This document shows, piece by piece, positions 1 to 8,998 of a stretch of DNA of 64,000 bases. Origin of the DNA: Pseudomonas weihenstephanensis. GTDB taxonomy: Bacteria > Pseudomonadota > Gammaproteobacteria > Pseudomonadales > Pseudomonadaceae. The stretch's first letter is position 1. Every line of letters begins with the position of its first letter. Where the stretch lies: assembly GCF_001043055.1 (NCBI RefSeq), contig NZ_JYLF01000007.1, forward strand, positions 1 through 64,000, written 5' to 3'. The translations under genes were made by a program, and so were the position numbers. Under the pieces are notes generated by a model. That model saw only the letters and a program-made list of their open reading frames with translations. It did no database searches and was not told the origin of the DNA.

Positions 1-244
1 TGATGTAGTCGCCATGCTCAATTTCTCCACTCTCTATCCTGTCCAACAACCCTTTTAACTGGCCGATCCGGGCGTTTGCACCACGGAATGCACTGATCCC
101 CTTGTCGATAACGGTTTCGACCACGGGGACGCCTGTGACCTCTGTAAATGCTTGGAGTGGGGTGGTTTGACGGTCGTGGCTGTCTCGGCCTTCTTCGCCT
201 TGCGAGGCGGTTGACCATCTGACGTATGCGTATGCCTTGGGCAT
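1..244 (-). CDS. Serine recombinase (resolvase/invertase family), N-terminal part, runs off the left edge
   Basis: An uninterrupted minus-strand frame starts at the ATG at 244-242 and reaches base 1 without a stop, giving 81 residues. It opens MPKAYAYVRWSTASQ, the start of the serine recombinase catalytic domain: Y-x-R-x-S-T-x-x-Q with the nucleophilic serine at residue 11. Downstream it reads DKGISAFRGANARIGQL and ends near LLDRIESGEIEHGDYI, which fits the rest of a resolvase fold. The family cuts and rejoins DNA through a 5'-phosphoserine link and moves phages, islands and transposons. The gene is transcribed away from the truncated fecA, so the element's body should lie left of the window. 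I cannot tell whether it is a small resolvase or a large serine integrase, since the C-terminal DNA-binding part is missing. Confidence 0.85.
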   Translation of the reverse strand, partial: MPKAYAYVRWSTASQGEEGRDSHDRQTTPLQAFTEVTGVPVVETVIDKGISAFRGANARIGQLKGLLDRIESGEIEHGDYI

Positions 245-2030
245 TGAATCGGCTCCGGGTAGGTTCTATCTCATTTTATTAGAAAATAGCTTACCGTGGT
301 CGGCGGGTAATCTGGACAGCATTGATGTGGTGCGTGGCGCCGGTTCGGTGCGTTACGGGCCGCAGAACGTGGGCGGTGTGATCAACTTTGTGACTCGCGC
401 CATTCCCGAGACGTTCCAGGGTGAAGTCGGCACCACGCTTGAAACCTCCGAGCGCGGCGGTTGGAAGCACATGGAAACGGCCTTTTTGGGCGGCACGGCA
501 GACAACGGCATCGGTGCCGCGCTGTTGTACTCCGGCGTCAAGGGCGATGGTTACCGCGCGCGCAATAATGACAACGACATTGACGACGTGTTGCTCAAAA
601 CCCACTGGGCCCCGACCGATCAAGACGATTTCAGCCTCAATTTTCACTATTACGATGCGACCGCTGACATGCCTGGCGGTCTGACGCACAAGCAATTTGA
701 TGCCGACCCGTATCAGTCAGTGCGCGACTATGACGGTTTCAGCGGACGGCGCAAGGACGTGTCCTTCAAGTACCTGCGCCAGATTGACGATCAGACCCAG
801 TTTGAAGTGCTGACCTATTACACCGACAGTTTTCGTGGCAGCAACATTGCCGCGCGCAACCTTGAAACGCTGGCCTCGTATCCGCGCAACTATCACACCT
901 ACGGCATCGAACCGCGGCTGTCCCATGTGTTTACGCTGGGGCCGGTTACGCAGGAAGTCGGAGTCGGTTATCGCTACCTCAAAGAAGCCATGCATGAGCA
1001 GGCCAGCCAACTTCAGTTGGTCAACAACGTGCCCGTGGTGGGGCCAAAAGGCGACGGACATGTGTATCAGGACCGTACCGGTGGCACGGAGGCTAACTCG
1101 TTCTACATCGACGACAAAATTGATGTAGGTAACTGGACCGTGACCCCCGGCATTCGCTTTGAGCGCATCAGTACGCAATGGCACGACCGCCCGGTGTTGG
1201 ACGCCAAAGGCAAGCCGGTGCAGGAAAAGAACCGCAGCATCGACAGCAACGAAGCGTTACCGGCGTTGAGCGTGATGTACCACCTCTCGGACGCCTGGAA
1301 GCTGTTTGCCAACTACGAAACCTCGTTTGGCAGCTTGCAGTATTTCCAGTTGGGGCAGGGCGGCACCGGCGATCAGACCGCCGCCGGTTTGCGACCTGAA
1401 AAAGCCAAGACCTATGAGTTGGGCACGCGCTATGACAATGGCGTGTGGGGCGGTGAAGTCACGTTGTTCTACATCGACTTTGCCGATGAACTGCAATACA
1501 TCAGCAACGACATCGGCTGGACCAACCTGGGCGCGACCAAACACCAAGGGCTGGAAACCTCGATTCACTACGACTTGGCAAGCCTGGACCCGCGCCTTGA
1601 CGGCTTGACCGCCAATGCAGGTTTTACCTACACCAAGGCCACTTCTGAAGGCGACATTTTGAACTTCAAAGGCCGTGACTTGCCGTTGTATTCGCGCCAG
1701 GTGGTCAACCTGGGGCTGCGTTACGCGGTCAATCGCTGGACCTACAACGTGGACATGTTTGCCCAGTCCAAGCAGCGCGCACCGGGAACGGGCGGAGTGT
1801 ACATCACTGAGCCGACCGCAGACGGCCAGTACGGCGACATTCATGGTTATGCAACGTGGACCACGCGCGTGGGCTATGACTTCGGGCCAGAAGCGTCAAA
1901 CCTGAAAGTCGGAGCGGGGATCAAAAACCTGTTCAACCAGGAGTACTTCACCCGTTCCAGCGACAACAACTCAGGGTTGTACCTGGGTGAACCGCGTACG
2001 TTCTTCGTGCAGGCCAGCGTCGGTTTTTAA
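237..2030 (+). pseudogene. fecA: fecA-type TonB-dependent receptor, 5'-truncated
   Basis: The frame is open for 597 codons, but receptor homology begins only near base 300 (SAGNLDSIDVVRG). The C-terminal part of the plug (VRYGPQNVGGVINFVTR) and the whole beta-barrel are present, and the protein ends in the aromatic residue typical of outer-membrane barrels (QASVGF). The plug pattern is that of FecA ferric-dicitrate receptors. Missing are the signal peptide, any N-terminal signalling domain, the TonB box and the first part of the plug. The bases before 300 encode unrelated residues and overlap the start of a divergent serine recombinase. The natural reading is an insertion inside fecA, with the 5' half beyond the element to the left. 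Without signal peptide and TonB box the product should not function. Confidence 0.8.
245..300. other. Putative recombinase-element/fecA junction (attachment site region)
   Basis: This short stretch lies between the recombinase start codon and the first base showing FecA homology. It holds the recombinase upstream region (an A/T-rich run around 270-290) and probably one end of the inserted element. The exact crossover cannot be set without the uninterrupted fecA sequence. Confidence 0.4.
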
Positions 2031-2052
2031 CCCGCCGAGTGCCGGGTAGCGC

Positions 2053-2093
2053 AGGCGCTGACCAGCCGTGCGCGGTAGCGATCGTCAGCGCCT
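2053..2093. terminator. Inverted repeat between convergent fecA remnant and MFS gene
   Basis: Perfect 10-bp arms aggcgctgac (2053-2062) and gtcagcgcct (2084-2093) enclose a 21-nt loop. It lies between two convergent genes and has no T-run, so a bidirectional terminator or a REP-like repeat are both possible. Confidence 0.45.
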
Positions 2094-2108
2094 ACGGGGG
2101 ATGTGCAG

Positions 2109-3260
2109 TTAAACCCGCAAAATGCGTCCGCTGATGGCCACGGCCATCAGCAGGGCGGTGATCAACAGGAACGCGGCACTCAAGCTGCTGGCATGCGCGA
2201 TAAAGCCGATAGCGGCCGGGCCTGCCAGAATGCCTGCGTAACCCAGGGTCGTGATGGCTGGCACGGCAATGTGCTCGGGCATCACGGTTTGCTTGCCCAC
2301 GGCGGAGTACAGCACCGGCACAATGTTTGAGCATCCCGCCCCGACCAGTGCATAACCGAGCAGCGCCACTTCCCAGCCCGGCGCCAGCGTGGCCAGCCCC
2401 ATCCCCAGCGCGGCGAATAATCCGCCCATCACAATCACGCGTGTCGGCCCCAGGCGCTTGACCACAGTGTCACCGAACAAGCGCCCGGCAGTCATGGTCA
2501 AGGCAAACGCCGCGTAGCCAAGCCCGGCATAGGCATCACCCATGCTTTTTTCAGTGGTTAAAAACACCGCGCTCCAGTCGAGCATCGCGCCTTCGGCCAA
2601 AAACACGATAAAGCACAGTGCACCGATAAACAGCACCACGCCGTGGGGGATGGCAAAGGCCGGGCCGCTGCTTTCACTGCCATAAGGCAGCAGGTGCGGG
2701 GCGGCTTTGGCCAGTGCGCCGAGGATGAGCACAATCACCACTGCAATCGCCCACAGTGGCGACAAACCCAGCGCGAGCAAAGCGCTGACCCCCGCAGCAC
2801 CGGCAATCCCGCCGACACTGAACAGGCCATGAAAGCCCGACATCATGTTGCGCCCACTGGCGCGCTCGACGATGACGGCTTGCAGGTTGACCGTGGAGTC
2901 GACCCCGCCCAGCCCGGCACCAAAAATAAACAGCGTGGCAATCAATAAGGGAATACTGCTGGCGGTGGCCAGCAGCGGCAAGGCCAGACAAATCAGCAGC
3001 GTGCCGCCAATGGTGACTTTGCGACAGCCAAACCGCGTGGCCAGCAGGCCCGCAATCGGCATCGCCAGAATCGAGCCTGCGCCTAGGCACAACAGCAACA
3101 GCCCAAGCGTGGCCTCATCCAGCCCGGCACGGGCTTTGGCATAAGGCACCAACGGTGCCCAGGCGGCCAGACCGAACCCGGCAATAAAGAAGGCAATGCG
3201 GGTCGAGCTCTGTTCGAGCCGGCCCGGCACAAAGGGCTTTTGGGTGTTGGCGGCAGTCAT
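2109..3260 (-). CDS. MFS transporter, YbjJ-like
   Basis: The 383-residue protein is almost wholly hydrophobic, with about 12 predicted transmembrane segments in two six-helix halves and no soluble domain. A charged cytoplasmic loop with the MFS signature sits near residue 75 (LLATRFGCRKV). The overall pattern, including WAPLVPYAKARAGLDEATLGL at the N-terminus, resembles the YbjJ group, whose substrates are poorly known. A good ribosome binding site (aaggaag) lies just upstream of the ATG. The gene stands alone, convergent with the fecA remnant and separated from uvrB by a REP palindrome. The inner-membrane location is safe; the substrate cannot be read from the sequence. Confidence 0.8.
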   Translation of the reverse strand: MTAANTQKPFVPGRLEQSSTRIAFFIAGFGLAAWAPLVPYAKARAGLDEATLGLLLLCLGAGSILAMPIAGLLATRFGCRKVTIGGTLLICLALPLLATASSIPLLIATLFIFGAGLGGVDSTVNLQAVIVERASGRNMMSGFHGLFSVGGIAGAAGVSALLALGLSPLWAIAVVIVLILGALAKAAPHLLPYGSESSGPAFAIPHGVVLFIGALCFIVFLAEGAMLDWSAVFLTTEKSMGDAYAGLGYAAFALTMTAGRLFGDTVVKRLGPTRVIVMGGLFAALGMGLATLAPGWEVALLGYALVGAGCSNIVPVLYSAVGKQTVMPEHIAVPAITTLGYAGILAGPAAIGFIAHASSLSAAFLLITALLMAVAISGRILRV

Positions 3261-3330
3261 GGGCTTCCTTGTCGTTCGAGGGTGCTGTACGCGGTGATGT
3301 TCGAAGAGAATGTGCGGGGGGGAGACTCTC

Positions 3331-3387
3331 TGTAGTCGCTGCCGCAGGCTGCGATGGACAGTATCGCAGCCTGCGGCAGCGACTACA
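3331..3387. repeat. REP-type palindrome, perfect 24-bp arms
   Basis: Arms 3331-3354 and 3364-3387 are exact reverse complements around a 9-nt loop. The arm contains gtagtcgctgccgcaggctg, a motif recurrent in REP elements of fluorescent pseudomonads. It sits downstream of uvrB, where it may also act as terminator or protect the mRNA 3' end. Confidence 0.85.
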
Positions 3388-3396
3388 GATCAAGGG

Positions 3397-5412
3397 TTAA
3401 ACCTGTAACAAGCGCTCGCGCAGTTTGCCAATTTCGTCGCGCATTTGTGCCGCCGCTTCGAACTCCAGATCGCGGGCCAGTGCGTACATCTTTTCTTCCA
3501 GCTGGCGAATGCGTTTGCTGATTTCGCTCGGTGAACGCAGTTCGTTTTCGTACTTGGCGTTTTCTTCGGCGGCCTTGGCCATGCCTTTGCGCTTCTTGCT
3601 GCGCGAACCCGGCACGGTGGCGCCTTCCATAATGTCGGCCACGTCCTTGAACACGCCTTTTGGCGTAATGCCATTGGCCAGGTTGAAGGCGATCTGTTTT
3701 TCCCGGCGTCGTTCGGTTTCGCCGATTGCGCGTTCCATCGACCCGGTGATGCGGTCCGCGTACAAAATCGCCCGGCCATTGAGGTTACGTGCGGCTCGGC
3801 CAATGGTCTGGATCAGTGAGCGTTCGGAGCGCAAGAAACCTTCCTTGTCAGCGTCAAGAATGGCTACCAGTGACACTTCTGGCATGTCCAGACCTTCGCG
3901 CAGCAAGTTGATGCCCACCAGCACGTCAAACACCCCCAGGCGCAAGTCGCGGATGATTTCGACCCGCTCCACGGTGTCGATGTCGGAGTGCAGATAGCGC
4001 ACGCGCACGCCGTGGTCGGCCAGGTAATCGCTCAGGTCTTCAGACATGCGTTTGGTCAAGGTGGTGACCAATACCCGCTCGCCCAGCGCGACACGTTTAC
4101 CGATCTCTGACAGCAGGTCGTCGACTTGGGTCAGCGCCGGACGGATTTCAATTTGCGGGTCTACCAGGCCGGTGGGGCGCACCACTTGTTCAACCACCCG
4201 ACCCGCGTGCTCGGCCTCGTAGTTGCCGGGGGTGGCGGAGACGAAAATGGTTTGCGGGCTGATGCGTTCCCATTCGTCGAAACGCATGGGCCGGTTATCC
4301 AGCGCCGAAGGCAGGCGGAAGCCGTATTCCACCAACGTTTCCTTGCGTGAACGGTCGCCTTTATACATCGCACCGACTTGCGGCACGCTGACGTGGGATT
4401 CATCAATCACCAGCAGCGCATCGGCCGGCAGGTAGTCAAACAGGGTGGGCGGTGCGGCACCCGAGTCGCGGCCCGAGAGGTAGCGCGAGTAGTTTTCGAT
4501 GCCGTTGCAGTAGCCCAGCTCCATGATCATTTCCAGATCGAAGCGGGTGCGCTGCTCCAGTCGTTGGGCTTCCACCAGTTTGTTGTTGGCGCGCAGGTAA
4601 TCGAGGCGCTCCTTGAGTTCCACCTTGATGCCCTCCACCGCATCGAGCAGGGTTTCGCGCGGTGTGACGTAGTGGCTCTTGGGGTAGAAGGTGAAGCGTG
4701 GCATTTTGCGAATCACTTCGCCGGTCAGCGGGTCGAACGCACTGATGCTTTCGACTTCATCGTCGAACAGTTCGATGCGCACGGCTTCCAGGTCGGACTC
4801 GGCCGGATAGATGTCGATCACGTCGCCGCGTACACGGAAGGTGGCGCGGGCAAAATCCATGTCGTTACGGGTGTATTGCAGGTCAGCCAAACGGCGCAGC
4901 AATTCACGCTGGTCGAGTTTGTCGCCGCGATCGATGTGCAACACCATCTTTAAATACGTTTCGGGGCTGCCCAAGCCGTAGATGCACGACACCGTGGTGA
5001 CGATGATCGCGTCTTTGCGCTCCAGCAGCGCTTTGGTCGCCGAAAGTCGCATCTGCTCAATATGGTCGTTGATCGACGCATCCTTCTCGATGAACGTATC
5101 GGAGGAGGGCACATAGGCTTCGGGCTGGTAGTAGTCGTAATAGGAGACGAAGTATTCGACCGCGTTATTGGGAAAGAACGACTTGAACTCGCCATACAGC
5201 TGCGCGGCCAGGGTTTTGTTTGGCGCGAGCACCAATGTGGGACGGTTTACGTGCGCGATCACATTGGCAATGCTGAAGGTCTTGCCCGACCCGGTTACCC
5301 CGAGCAGGGTCTGGTGCGACAAACCGGCCTCGATGCCTTCGATCAATTGGCGAATGGCTTCGGGTTGGTCGCCTGCCGGCTCAAAGCGGGTAACGAGCTG
5401 AAAATCGGACAT
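3397..5412 (-). CDS. uvrB: Excinuclease ABC subunit B (UvrB)
   Basis: UvrB is the damage-verifying helicase-like subunit of nucleotide excision repair; it takes damaged DNA from UvrA and recruits UvrC. The 671-residue length is normal. Visible signatures are Walker [11 protein letters not shown] (about residues 39-48), the beta-hairpin region with the tyrosine-rich [12 protein letters not shown] (near 92-103), the DESH Walker B-type motif, helicase motifs V/VI ([22 protein letters not shown]) and a C-terminal UVR coiled coil ([25 protein letters not shown]) for UvrC contact. It is divergent from the aminotransferase gene, as in other Pseudomonas genomes. I searched by eye for a LexA box (CTG-N10-CAG) upstream and found no convincing one. 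Confidence 0.98.
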   Translation of the reverse strand: MSDFQLVTRFEPAGDQPEAIRQLIEGIEAGLSHQTLLGVTGSGKTFSIANVIAHVNRPTLVLAPNKTLAAQLYGEFKSFFPNNAVEYFVSYYDYYQPEAYVPSSDTFIEKDASINDHIEQMRLSATKALLERKDAIIVTTVSCIYGLGSPETYLKMVLHIDRGDKLDQRELLRRLADLQYTRNDMDFARATFRVRGDVIDIYPAESDLEAVRIELFDDEVESISAFDPLTGEVIRKMPRFTFYPKSHYVTPRETLLDAVEGIKVELKERLDYLRANNKLVEAQRLEQRTRFDLEMIMELGYCNGIENYSRYLSGRDSGAAPPTLFDYLPADALLVIDESHVSVPQVGAMYKGDRSRKETLVEYGFRLPSALDNRPMRFDEWERISPQTIFVSATPGNYEAEHAGRVVEQVVRPTGLVDPQIEIRPALTQVDDLLSEIGKRVALGERVLVTTLTKRMSEDLSDYLADHGVRVRYLHSDIDTVERVEIIRDLRLGVFDVLVGINLLREGLDMPEVSLVAILDADKEGFLRSERSLIQTIGRAARNLNGRAILYADRITGSMERAIGETERRREKQIAFNLANGITPKGVFKDVADIMEGATVPGSRSKKRKGMAKAAEENAKYENELRSPSEISKRIRQLEEKMYALARDLEFEAAAQMRDEIGKLRERLLQV

Positions 5413-5746
5413 ATCTGACCTCTGGTTGCGCGTCTATAAAGGCATGGACCTCAGAGTCGCGAGAAAGACTGCACACGACGCAAGCCGCAGGAAAAAACAG
5501 GATACGGGTAAATATGGTGCTGGTGGCCGACTGTTTCAAGGCGTGCGTCTGACGCGGCTATTTGGATCAAGATTGCAATTAGACCAGTGGCCGGTAAATA
5601 AACTGAAATACTTGGGCAAATCCGGGAATCGGCTGTTGCCCGAATCCTGATCGCGCTTATACTTGCTCCCCGTTTGTGCACCGCTCTAGTGCAATCGGCT
5701 GGAGCGTTGTCACCCCCTCCATTCCTTATTCAGAGCCGCCGTAATA
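5413..5746. other. Divergent intergenic region, uvrB / aminotransferase
   Basis: 334 bp containing the promoters of both divergent genes. The short frames here have no family resemblance and look spurious. One good sigma70-type promoter is visible for the rightward gene. Confidence 0.7.
5636..5663 (+). promoter_or_regulatory. Predicted sigma70 promoter of the aminotransferase gene
   Basis: A -35-like ttgccc (5636-5641), a 16-nt spacer and a -10 tatact (5658-5663) lie 84 bp before the start codon. Both hexamers are near consensus. Confidence 0.55.
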
Positions 5747-6943
5747 ATGAGCCTGTTCTCCGCTGTCGAAATGGCACCCCGCGATCCTATCCTGGGCCTC
5801 AACGAAGCATTCAACGCCGATACCCGTACCAGCAAAGTGAATCTGGGGGTCGGTGTTTACTGCAACGAAGAGGGACGAATTCCGCTCTTGCGTGCCGTTA
5901 TTGAAGCCGAGACGATTCGCGTTGCCCAGCATGCCTCGCGCGGTTACTTGCCCATTGATGGCATTGCGGCTTACGACCAGGCGGTTCAAACGCTGCTGTT
6001 TGGCGCCGAGTCGCCTTTACTGGCTGCTGGCCGTGTCATCACCACCCAAGCGGTTGGCGGCACCGGCGCGCTGAAAATCGGCGCAGACTTCCTCAAGCAA
6101 CTGCAACCCGGTGCTGTGGTCGCGATCAGCGATCCAAGCTGGGAAAACCATCGCGCCCTGTTTGAAACCGCAGGCTTCCCGGTCCACAACTATCGTTATT
6201 ACGATGCCGCGACCCACGATGTAAATCGTGCGGGCATGCTCGAAGACCTGAACGCGTTGCCAGCCGGTTCTATCGTTGTGCTGCACGCCTGCTGCCACAA
6301 CCCGACCGGCGTTGACCTGACCCCGGCCGACTGGCAGAACGTACTGGACGTGGTAAAGGCCAAAGGGCTGATCCCGTTCCTGGACATGGCATATCAGGGC
6401 TTTGGCGATGGCATCGCAGAAGACGCCTCGGCCGTGCGTCTGTTTGCCGAATCGGGCTTGAGCTTCTTTGTATCCAGCTCGTTCTCCAAGTCGTTCTCGC
6501 TGTACGGCGAGCGTGTGGGTGCACTGTCGATCATCACGCAATCGAAAGACGAGAGCGCGCGCGTGCTGTCTCAGGTCAAGCGTGTGATCCGCACCAACTA
6601 TTCCAACCCGCCCACTCACGGCGCAAGCATTGTGGCCGCGGTGCTCAACAGCCCGCAATTGCGCGCGATGTGGGAACAAGAACTGGCCGAAATGCGCCTG
6701 CGTATTCGTGGCATGCGCCTGCAAATGGTCGAGCTGCTGGCCAAAAAAGCCCCTGAGCATGATTTCAGCTTTGTAGCGCGTCAGCGCGGCATGTTCTCGT
6801 ACTCGGGCCTGAGCGTTGAGCAAGTGACGCGCTTGCGTGCCGAGTTCGGTATTTACGCGCTCGACACCGGCCGAATCTGCGTGGCTTCGTTGAATCAGCG
6901 CAACATTGAAGCCGTTACCGATGCGATTGTTCAGGTCATCTGA
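5747..6943 (+). CDS. Aromatic amino acid / aspartate aminotransferase (class I)
   Basis: A 398-residue PLP-dependent transaminase that moves amino groups between aspartate or aromatic amino acids and 2-oxo acids. The pyridoxal lysine is K248 in SFSKSFSLYGERVG, the motif of the AspC/TyrB subfamily; HNPTGVD (near 185) and the C-terminal arginine region (RGMFSYSGL) also fit. It starts MSLFSAVEMAPRDPILGLNEAF, the usual AspC/TyrB opening, so the chosen ATG is well supported although its ribosome binding site is weak. The gene is followed by tRNA-Asn and is divergent from uvrB. Choosing between an AspC-like and a TyrB/PhhC-like role would need assays. Confidence 0.93.
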   Translation: MSLFSAVEMAPRDPILGLNEAFNADTRTSKVNLGVGVYCNEEGRIPLLRAVIEAETIRVAQHASRGYLPIDGIAAYDQAVQTLLFGAESPLLAAGRVITTQAVGGTGALKIGADFLKQLQPGAVVAISDPSWENHRALFETAGFPVHNYRYYDAATHDVNRAGMLEDLNALPAGSIVVLHACCHNPTGVDLTPADWQNVLDVVKAKGLIPFLDMAYQGFGDGIAEDASAVRLFAESGLSFFVSSSFSKSFSLYGERVGALSIITQSKDESARVLSQVKRVIRTNYSNPPTHGASIVAAVLNSPQLRAMWEQELAEMRLRIRGMRLQMVELLAKKAPEHDFSFVARQRGMFSYSGLSVEQVTRLRAEFGIYALDTGRICVASLNQRNIEAVTDAIVQVI

Positions 6944-6971
6944 ATAATCCACAGAGAGGTCATCCAAAGTG

Positions 6972-6999
6972 TTGACTTCTCTTTTTATATCAGTAAGAT
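6972..6999 (+). promoter_or_regulatory. Predicted tRNA-Asn promoter
   Basis: A -35 ttgact (6972-6977), 16-nt spacer and -10 taagat (6994-6999) lie about 10 bp before the mature tRNA 5' end, the expected distance. Confidence 0.6.
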
Positions 7000-7008
7000 A
7001 GACGCCAT

Positions 7009-7084
7009 TCCGCGATAGCTCAGTTGGTAGAGCAAATGACTGTTAATCATTGGGTCCCTGGTTCGAGTCCAGGTCGTGGAGCCA
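7009..7084 (+). tRNA. tRNA-Asn (anticodon GTT)
   Basis: A 76-nt cloverleaf can be folded. The acceptor 5' tccgcga pairs with tcgtgga (one G-U), the D arm holds gctcagttggtagagc, the anticodon loop ctgttaat carries GTT, the T arm has ggttcgagtcc, and the CCA end is encoded. Confidence 0.97.
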
Positions 7085-7095
7085 GATACAAAAAA

Positions 7096-7122
7096 AGCCG
7101 CTAGCAATAGCGGCTTTTTTTT
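7096..7122 (+). terminator. Rho-independent terminator of tRNA-Asn
   Basis: Stem agccgct/agcggct with a 6-nt loop followed by eight T residues. Confidence 0.9.
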
Positions 7123-7268
7123 GCCCGCGATTTGTCGAGCGGGTGGGGTGCCTCTTCGGTTGTCTGTTCTCAAGCCTTGCTGCCGTCTGCCGATAAACCG
7201 GGCTGCGGCCCCGTGCCCAGAATAAATGGAGTGTCGCTCAGGCTTTTCTGAGCGTTAAGGAGAGCACC

Positions 7269-8213
7269 TTGAAACGCATAGGTTGTGTGGTTGGTTTGAC
7301 CGTTCTGTTGTCAGGCTGCGGTGTTTACAGCGACGTCAAGATTTCGATGGCCCGTGATGCTTTGCGCCAGGAGTGCATGGGCAACTTCACGAACAGTTGT
7401 GTGAGTAAAACCATCGACTACAACATCATGCTGCTGGAGCAAGTCAAAGCCGGGTGGCTGGCTCAAGATGACGCCTTGGTCGAGTCGTTGGGCAAAGAGG
7501 CTGGCCCGCTCTGGACTGACCTGGTTGAGCAAAGAACCGAGCAATTGATCGACAAGCTGGAGTCGGTGCGCCCCGGGTTTTTCTCACGCTGGTTTCTGGG
7601 TGACGCCCAACCGTTTAGCGGCAAAGGCATGATGGAGTTCTCGGAGCAGGACCTTAAAGAGATGCAAGGCGCGCTGATGGCCGAGTTCGTGGCCAAGGGC
7701 AAAAAGCAGGGCCTTAGCCTGACGGAAAAAGGTGCGGCCAAGTACGCGCCAACGGCTGATGCAACTGCGCCGGTAATCGCTGCGCCCACCGTTGCCGCAC
7801 CTGTCGCCGGTCAGGTCGATCATGTGCTGCAAATGGCAATCGAGGAGCTGACCTCTACGCTCACCACTCAGGACGGTGGCGCTGAGTACACCGAAGGTCG
7901 CCAGGTGATTTACATGGACCTCAATGGCGACGGCCAGCCGGATGCGGTGGTGCTGTTTACGATTGAGGGGCAAGGTGGCGGCAATGGCTCTTTCCAGAGC
8001 CTGGCGGGTTTTTACCACTCGGGTGCGGGCTGGGAGTATCAGGGGCATTCGGCAGTGTCAGGCGCTGCGACCGATATCACGCCGGGTGGTGTGCAGCGTG
8101 TCTCTGTAACGACACTGAGCAGTGGGCCGGATGACCCTCGTTGCTGCCCGAGCATTGAAACCGTTGAAAGTTACAGCTGGAATGGGCGTGGTTTTGAACT
8201 GAAGCAAGGTTAA
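7269..8213 (+). CDS. Predicted lipoprotein of unknown function
   Basis: A 314-residue protein with a short signal peptide ending in the lipobox LSGC (cysteine at residue 17), so it should be lipidated and membrane anchored on the periplasmic side. The first half is helical and charged, a low-complexity A/P/V linker lies around residues 160-180, and the C-terminal half looks beta-rich with a calcium-binding-like acidic loop DLNGDGQPD (near 218). Conserved cysteines occur in the N-terminal part and in the late CCPS motif. It stands alone, with a ribosome binding site (aaggaga) and its own terminator. I do not recognise a named family. Confidence 0.75.
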   Translation: MKRIGCVVGLTVLLSGCGVYSDVKISMARDALRQECMGNFTNSCVSKTIDYNIMLLEQVKAGWLAQDDALVESLGKEAGPLWTDLVEQRTEQLIDKLESVRPGFFSRWFLGDAQPFSGKGMMEFSEQDLKEMQGALMAEFVAKGKKQGLSLTEKGAAKYAPTADATAPVIAAPTVAAPVAGQVDHVLQMAIEELTSTLTTQDGGAEYTEGRQVIYMDLNGDGQPDAVVLFTIEGQGGGNGSFQSLAGFYHSGAGWEYQGHSAVSGAATDITPGGVQRVSVTTLSSGPDDPRCCPSIETVESYSWNGRGFELKQG

Positions 8214-8232
8214 AACACGGCCCGACCTAAAC

Positions 8233-8267
8233 GCCGCCAAATCCACAGGGTTTGGCGGCTTTTTTTT
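8233..8267 (+). terminator. Rho-independent terminator of the lipoprotein gene
   Basis: Stem gccgccaaa/tttggcggc with a 9-nt loop followed by eight T residues. Confidence 0.9.
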
Positions 8268-8286
8268 GAACTGGGCAGTCAGTCGC

Positions 8287-8757
8287 TTACTGGGCTGGCG
8301 TGTCTTGCAGTGCTTTTTGCAATTGCTCAGCGCTGGTGAAGGTGTGTTGTGACACCACTGTGCTGCCTTGCAGTTGCAGCCACAGCACTTGGTCTTCTGC
8401 GCCGGGGTACTGAGCGGCAATGCTGCCATCACGGTCCAGCACTACGCGGTAGGTGTATTTTTGCATGGCTGGAATGGCAAACCATTTGCCGATCAACGAA
8501 GGCATGCCATGCACATCGGCCAGAAACACCGCATTGCGCGCTTCCAGATAGCCTTTGGGTTGGTCTTTGAGCGCCGCTTTGACCAGCTTGGCGCCATCCA
8601 TGTTGCGCGCCACCAGCAGAATGCGGGTTTGCTCGTTCAGGGTGTAGGGCTGATCGTATTGGTCGTTCAGCGTCCAGGGCGTCAACGACTCACCGATGTC
8701 AGCTGCCTGGGCCAGCATGGAGAGCGCGCTTAGCAGCAGCACAAATACAATTTTCAC
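8287..8757 (-). CDS. Small periplasmic protein, thioredoxin-fold-like
   Basis: 156 residues with a clear Sec signal peptide (about 18 residues, cut after AQA). The mature part reads like the opening of peroxiredoxin/YtfJ-type proteins: GESLTPWTLNDQYDQPYTLN, then strands around ILLVARNMDGAKLV. No CxxC active site is present, so a redox role is doubtful. Related Pseudomonas proteins often carry the label FAD/FMN-containing dehydrogenase, for which I see no support. It is convergent with the lipoprotein gene. Confidence 0.65.
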   Translation of the reverse strand: MKIVFVLLLSALSMLAQAADIGESLTPWTLNDQYDQPYTLNEQTRILLVARNMDGAKLVKAALKDQPKGYLEARNAVFLADVHGMPSLIGKWFAIPAMQKYTYRVVLDRDGSIAAQYPGAEDQVLWLQLQGSTVVSQHTFTSAEQLQKALQDTPAQ

Positions 8758-8998
8758 CGTTCAATCCCTCTGTTCATCAATGTTGACTCAGATCGCTAAC
8801 GGCCGATGGCCATGAGTCGCAGCGCGGCATGTTAGCCCGCAAGCCCGCGCAGTAGAACCTGAGACTCGGTCGTGTTGTGTCTAATGTGTGACAAAGAGTG
8901 AGAGCTTGCCTGATGGCTTTGTCGGGCAGTTTTTTTGTGCCTGACTTATCATCGTCGGCGATTCAACGATTAATGGCAGTAATCAGGGTAAAGGCGTT

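Noticed and set aside
18..218. 66-codon minus-strand frame at the left edge
   Set aside because: It is the wrong frame of the serine recombinase gene, whose correct frame stays open to base 1 and carries the catalytic motif.
5413..5746. LexA (SOS) box upstream of uvrB
   Set aside because: No CTG-N10-CAG with adequate spacer bases was found by eye.
6985..7173. 62-codon minus-strand frame across tRNA-Asn
   Set aside because: It is the antisense of the tRNA and its terminator; such frames are a known artefact.
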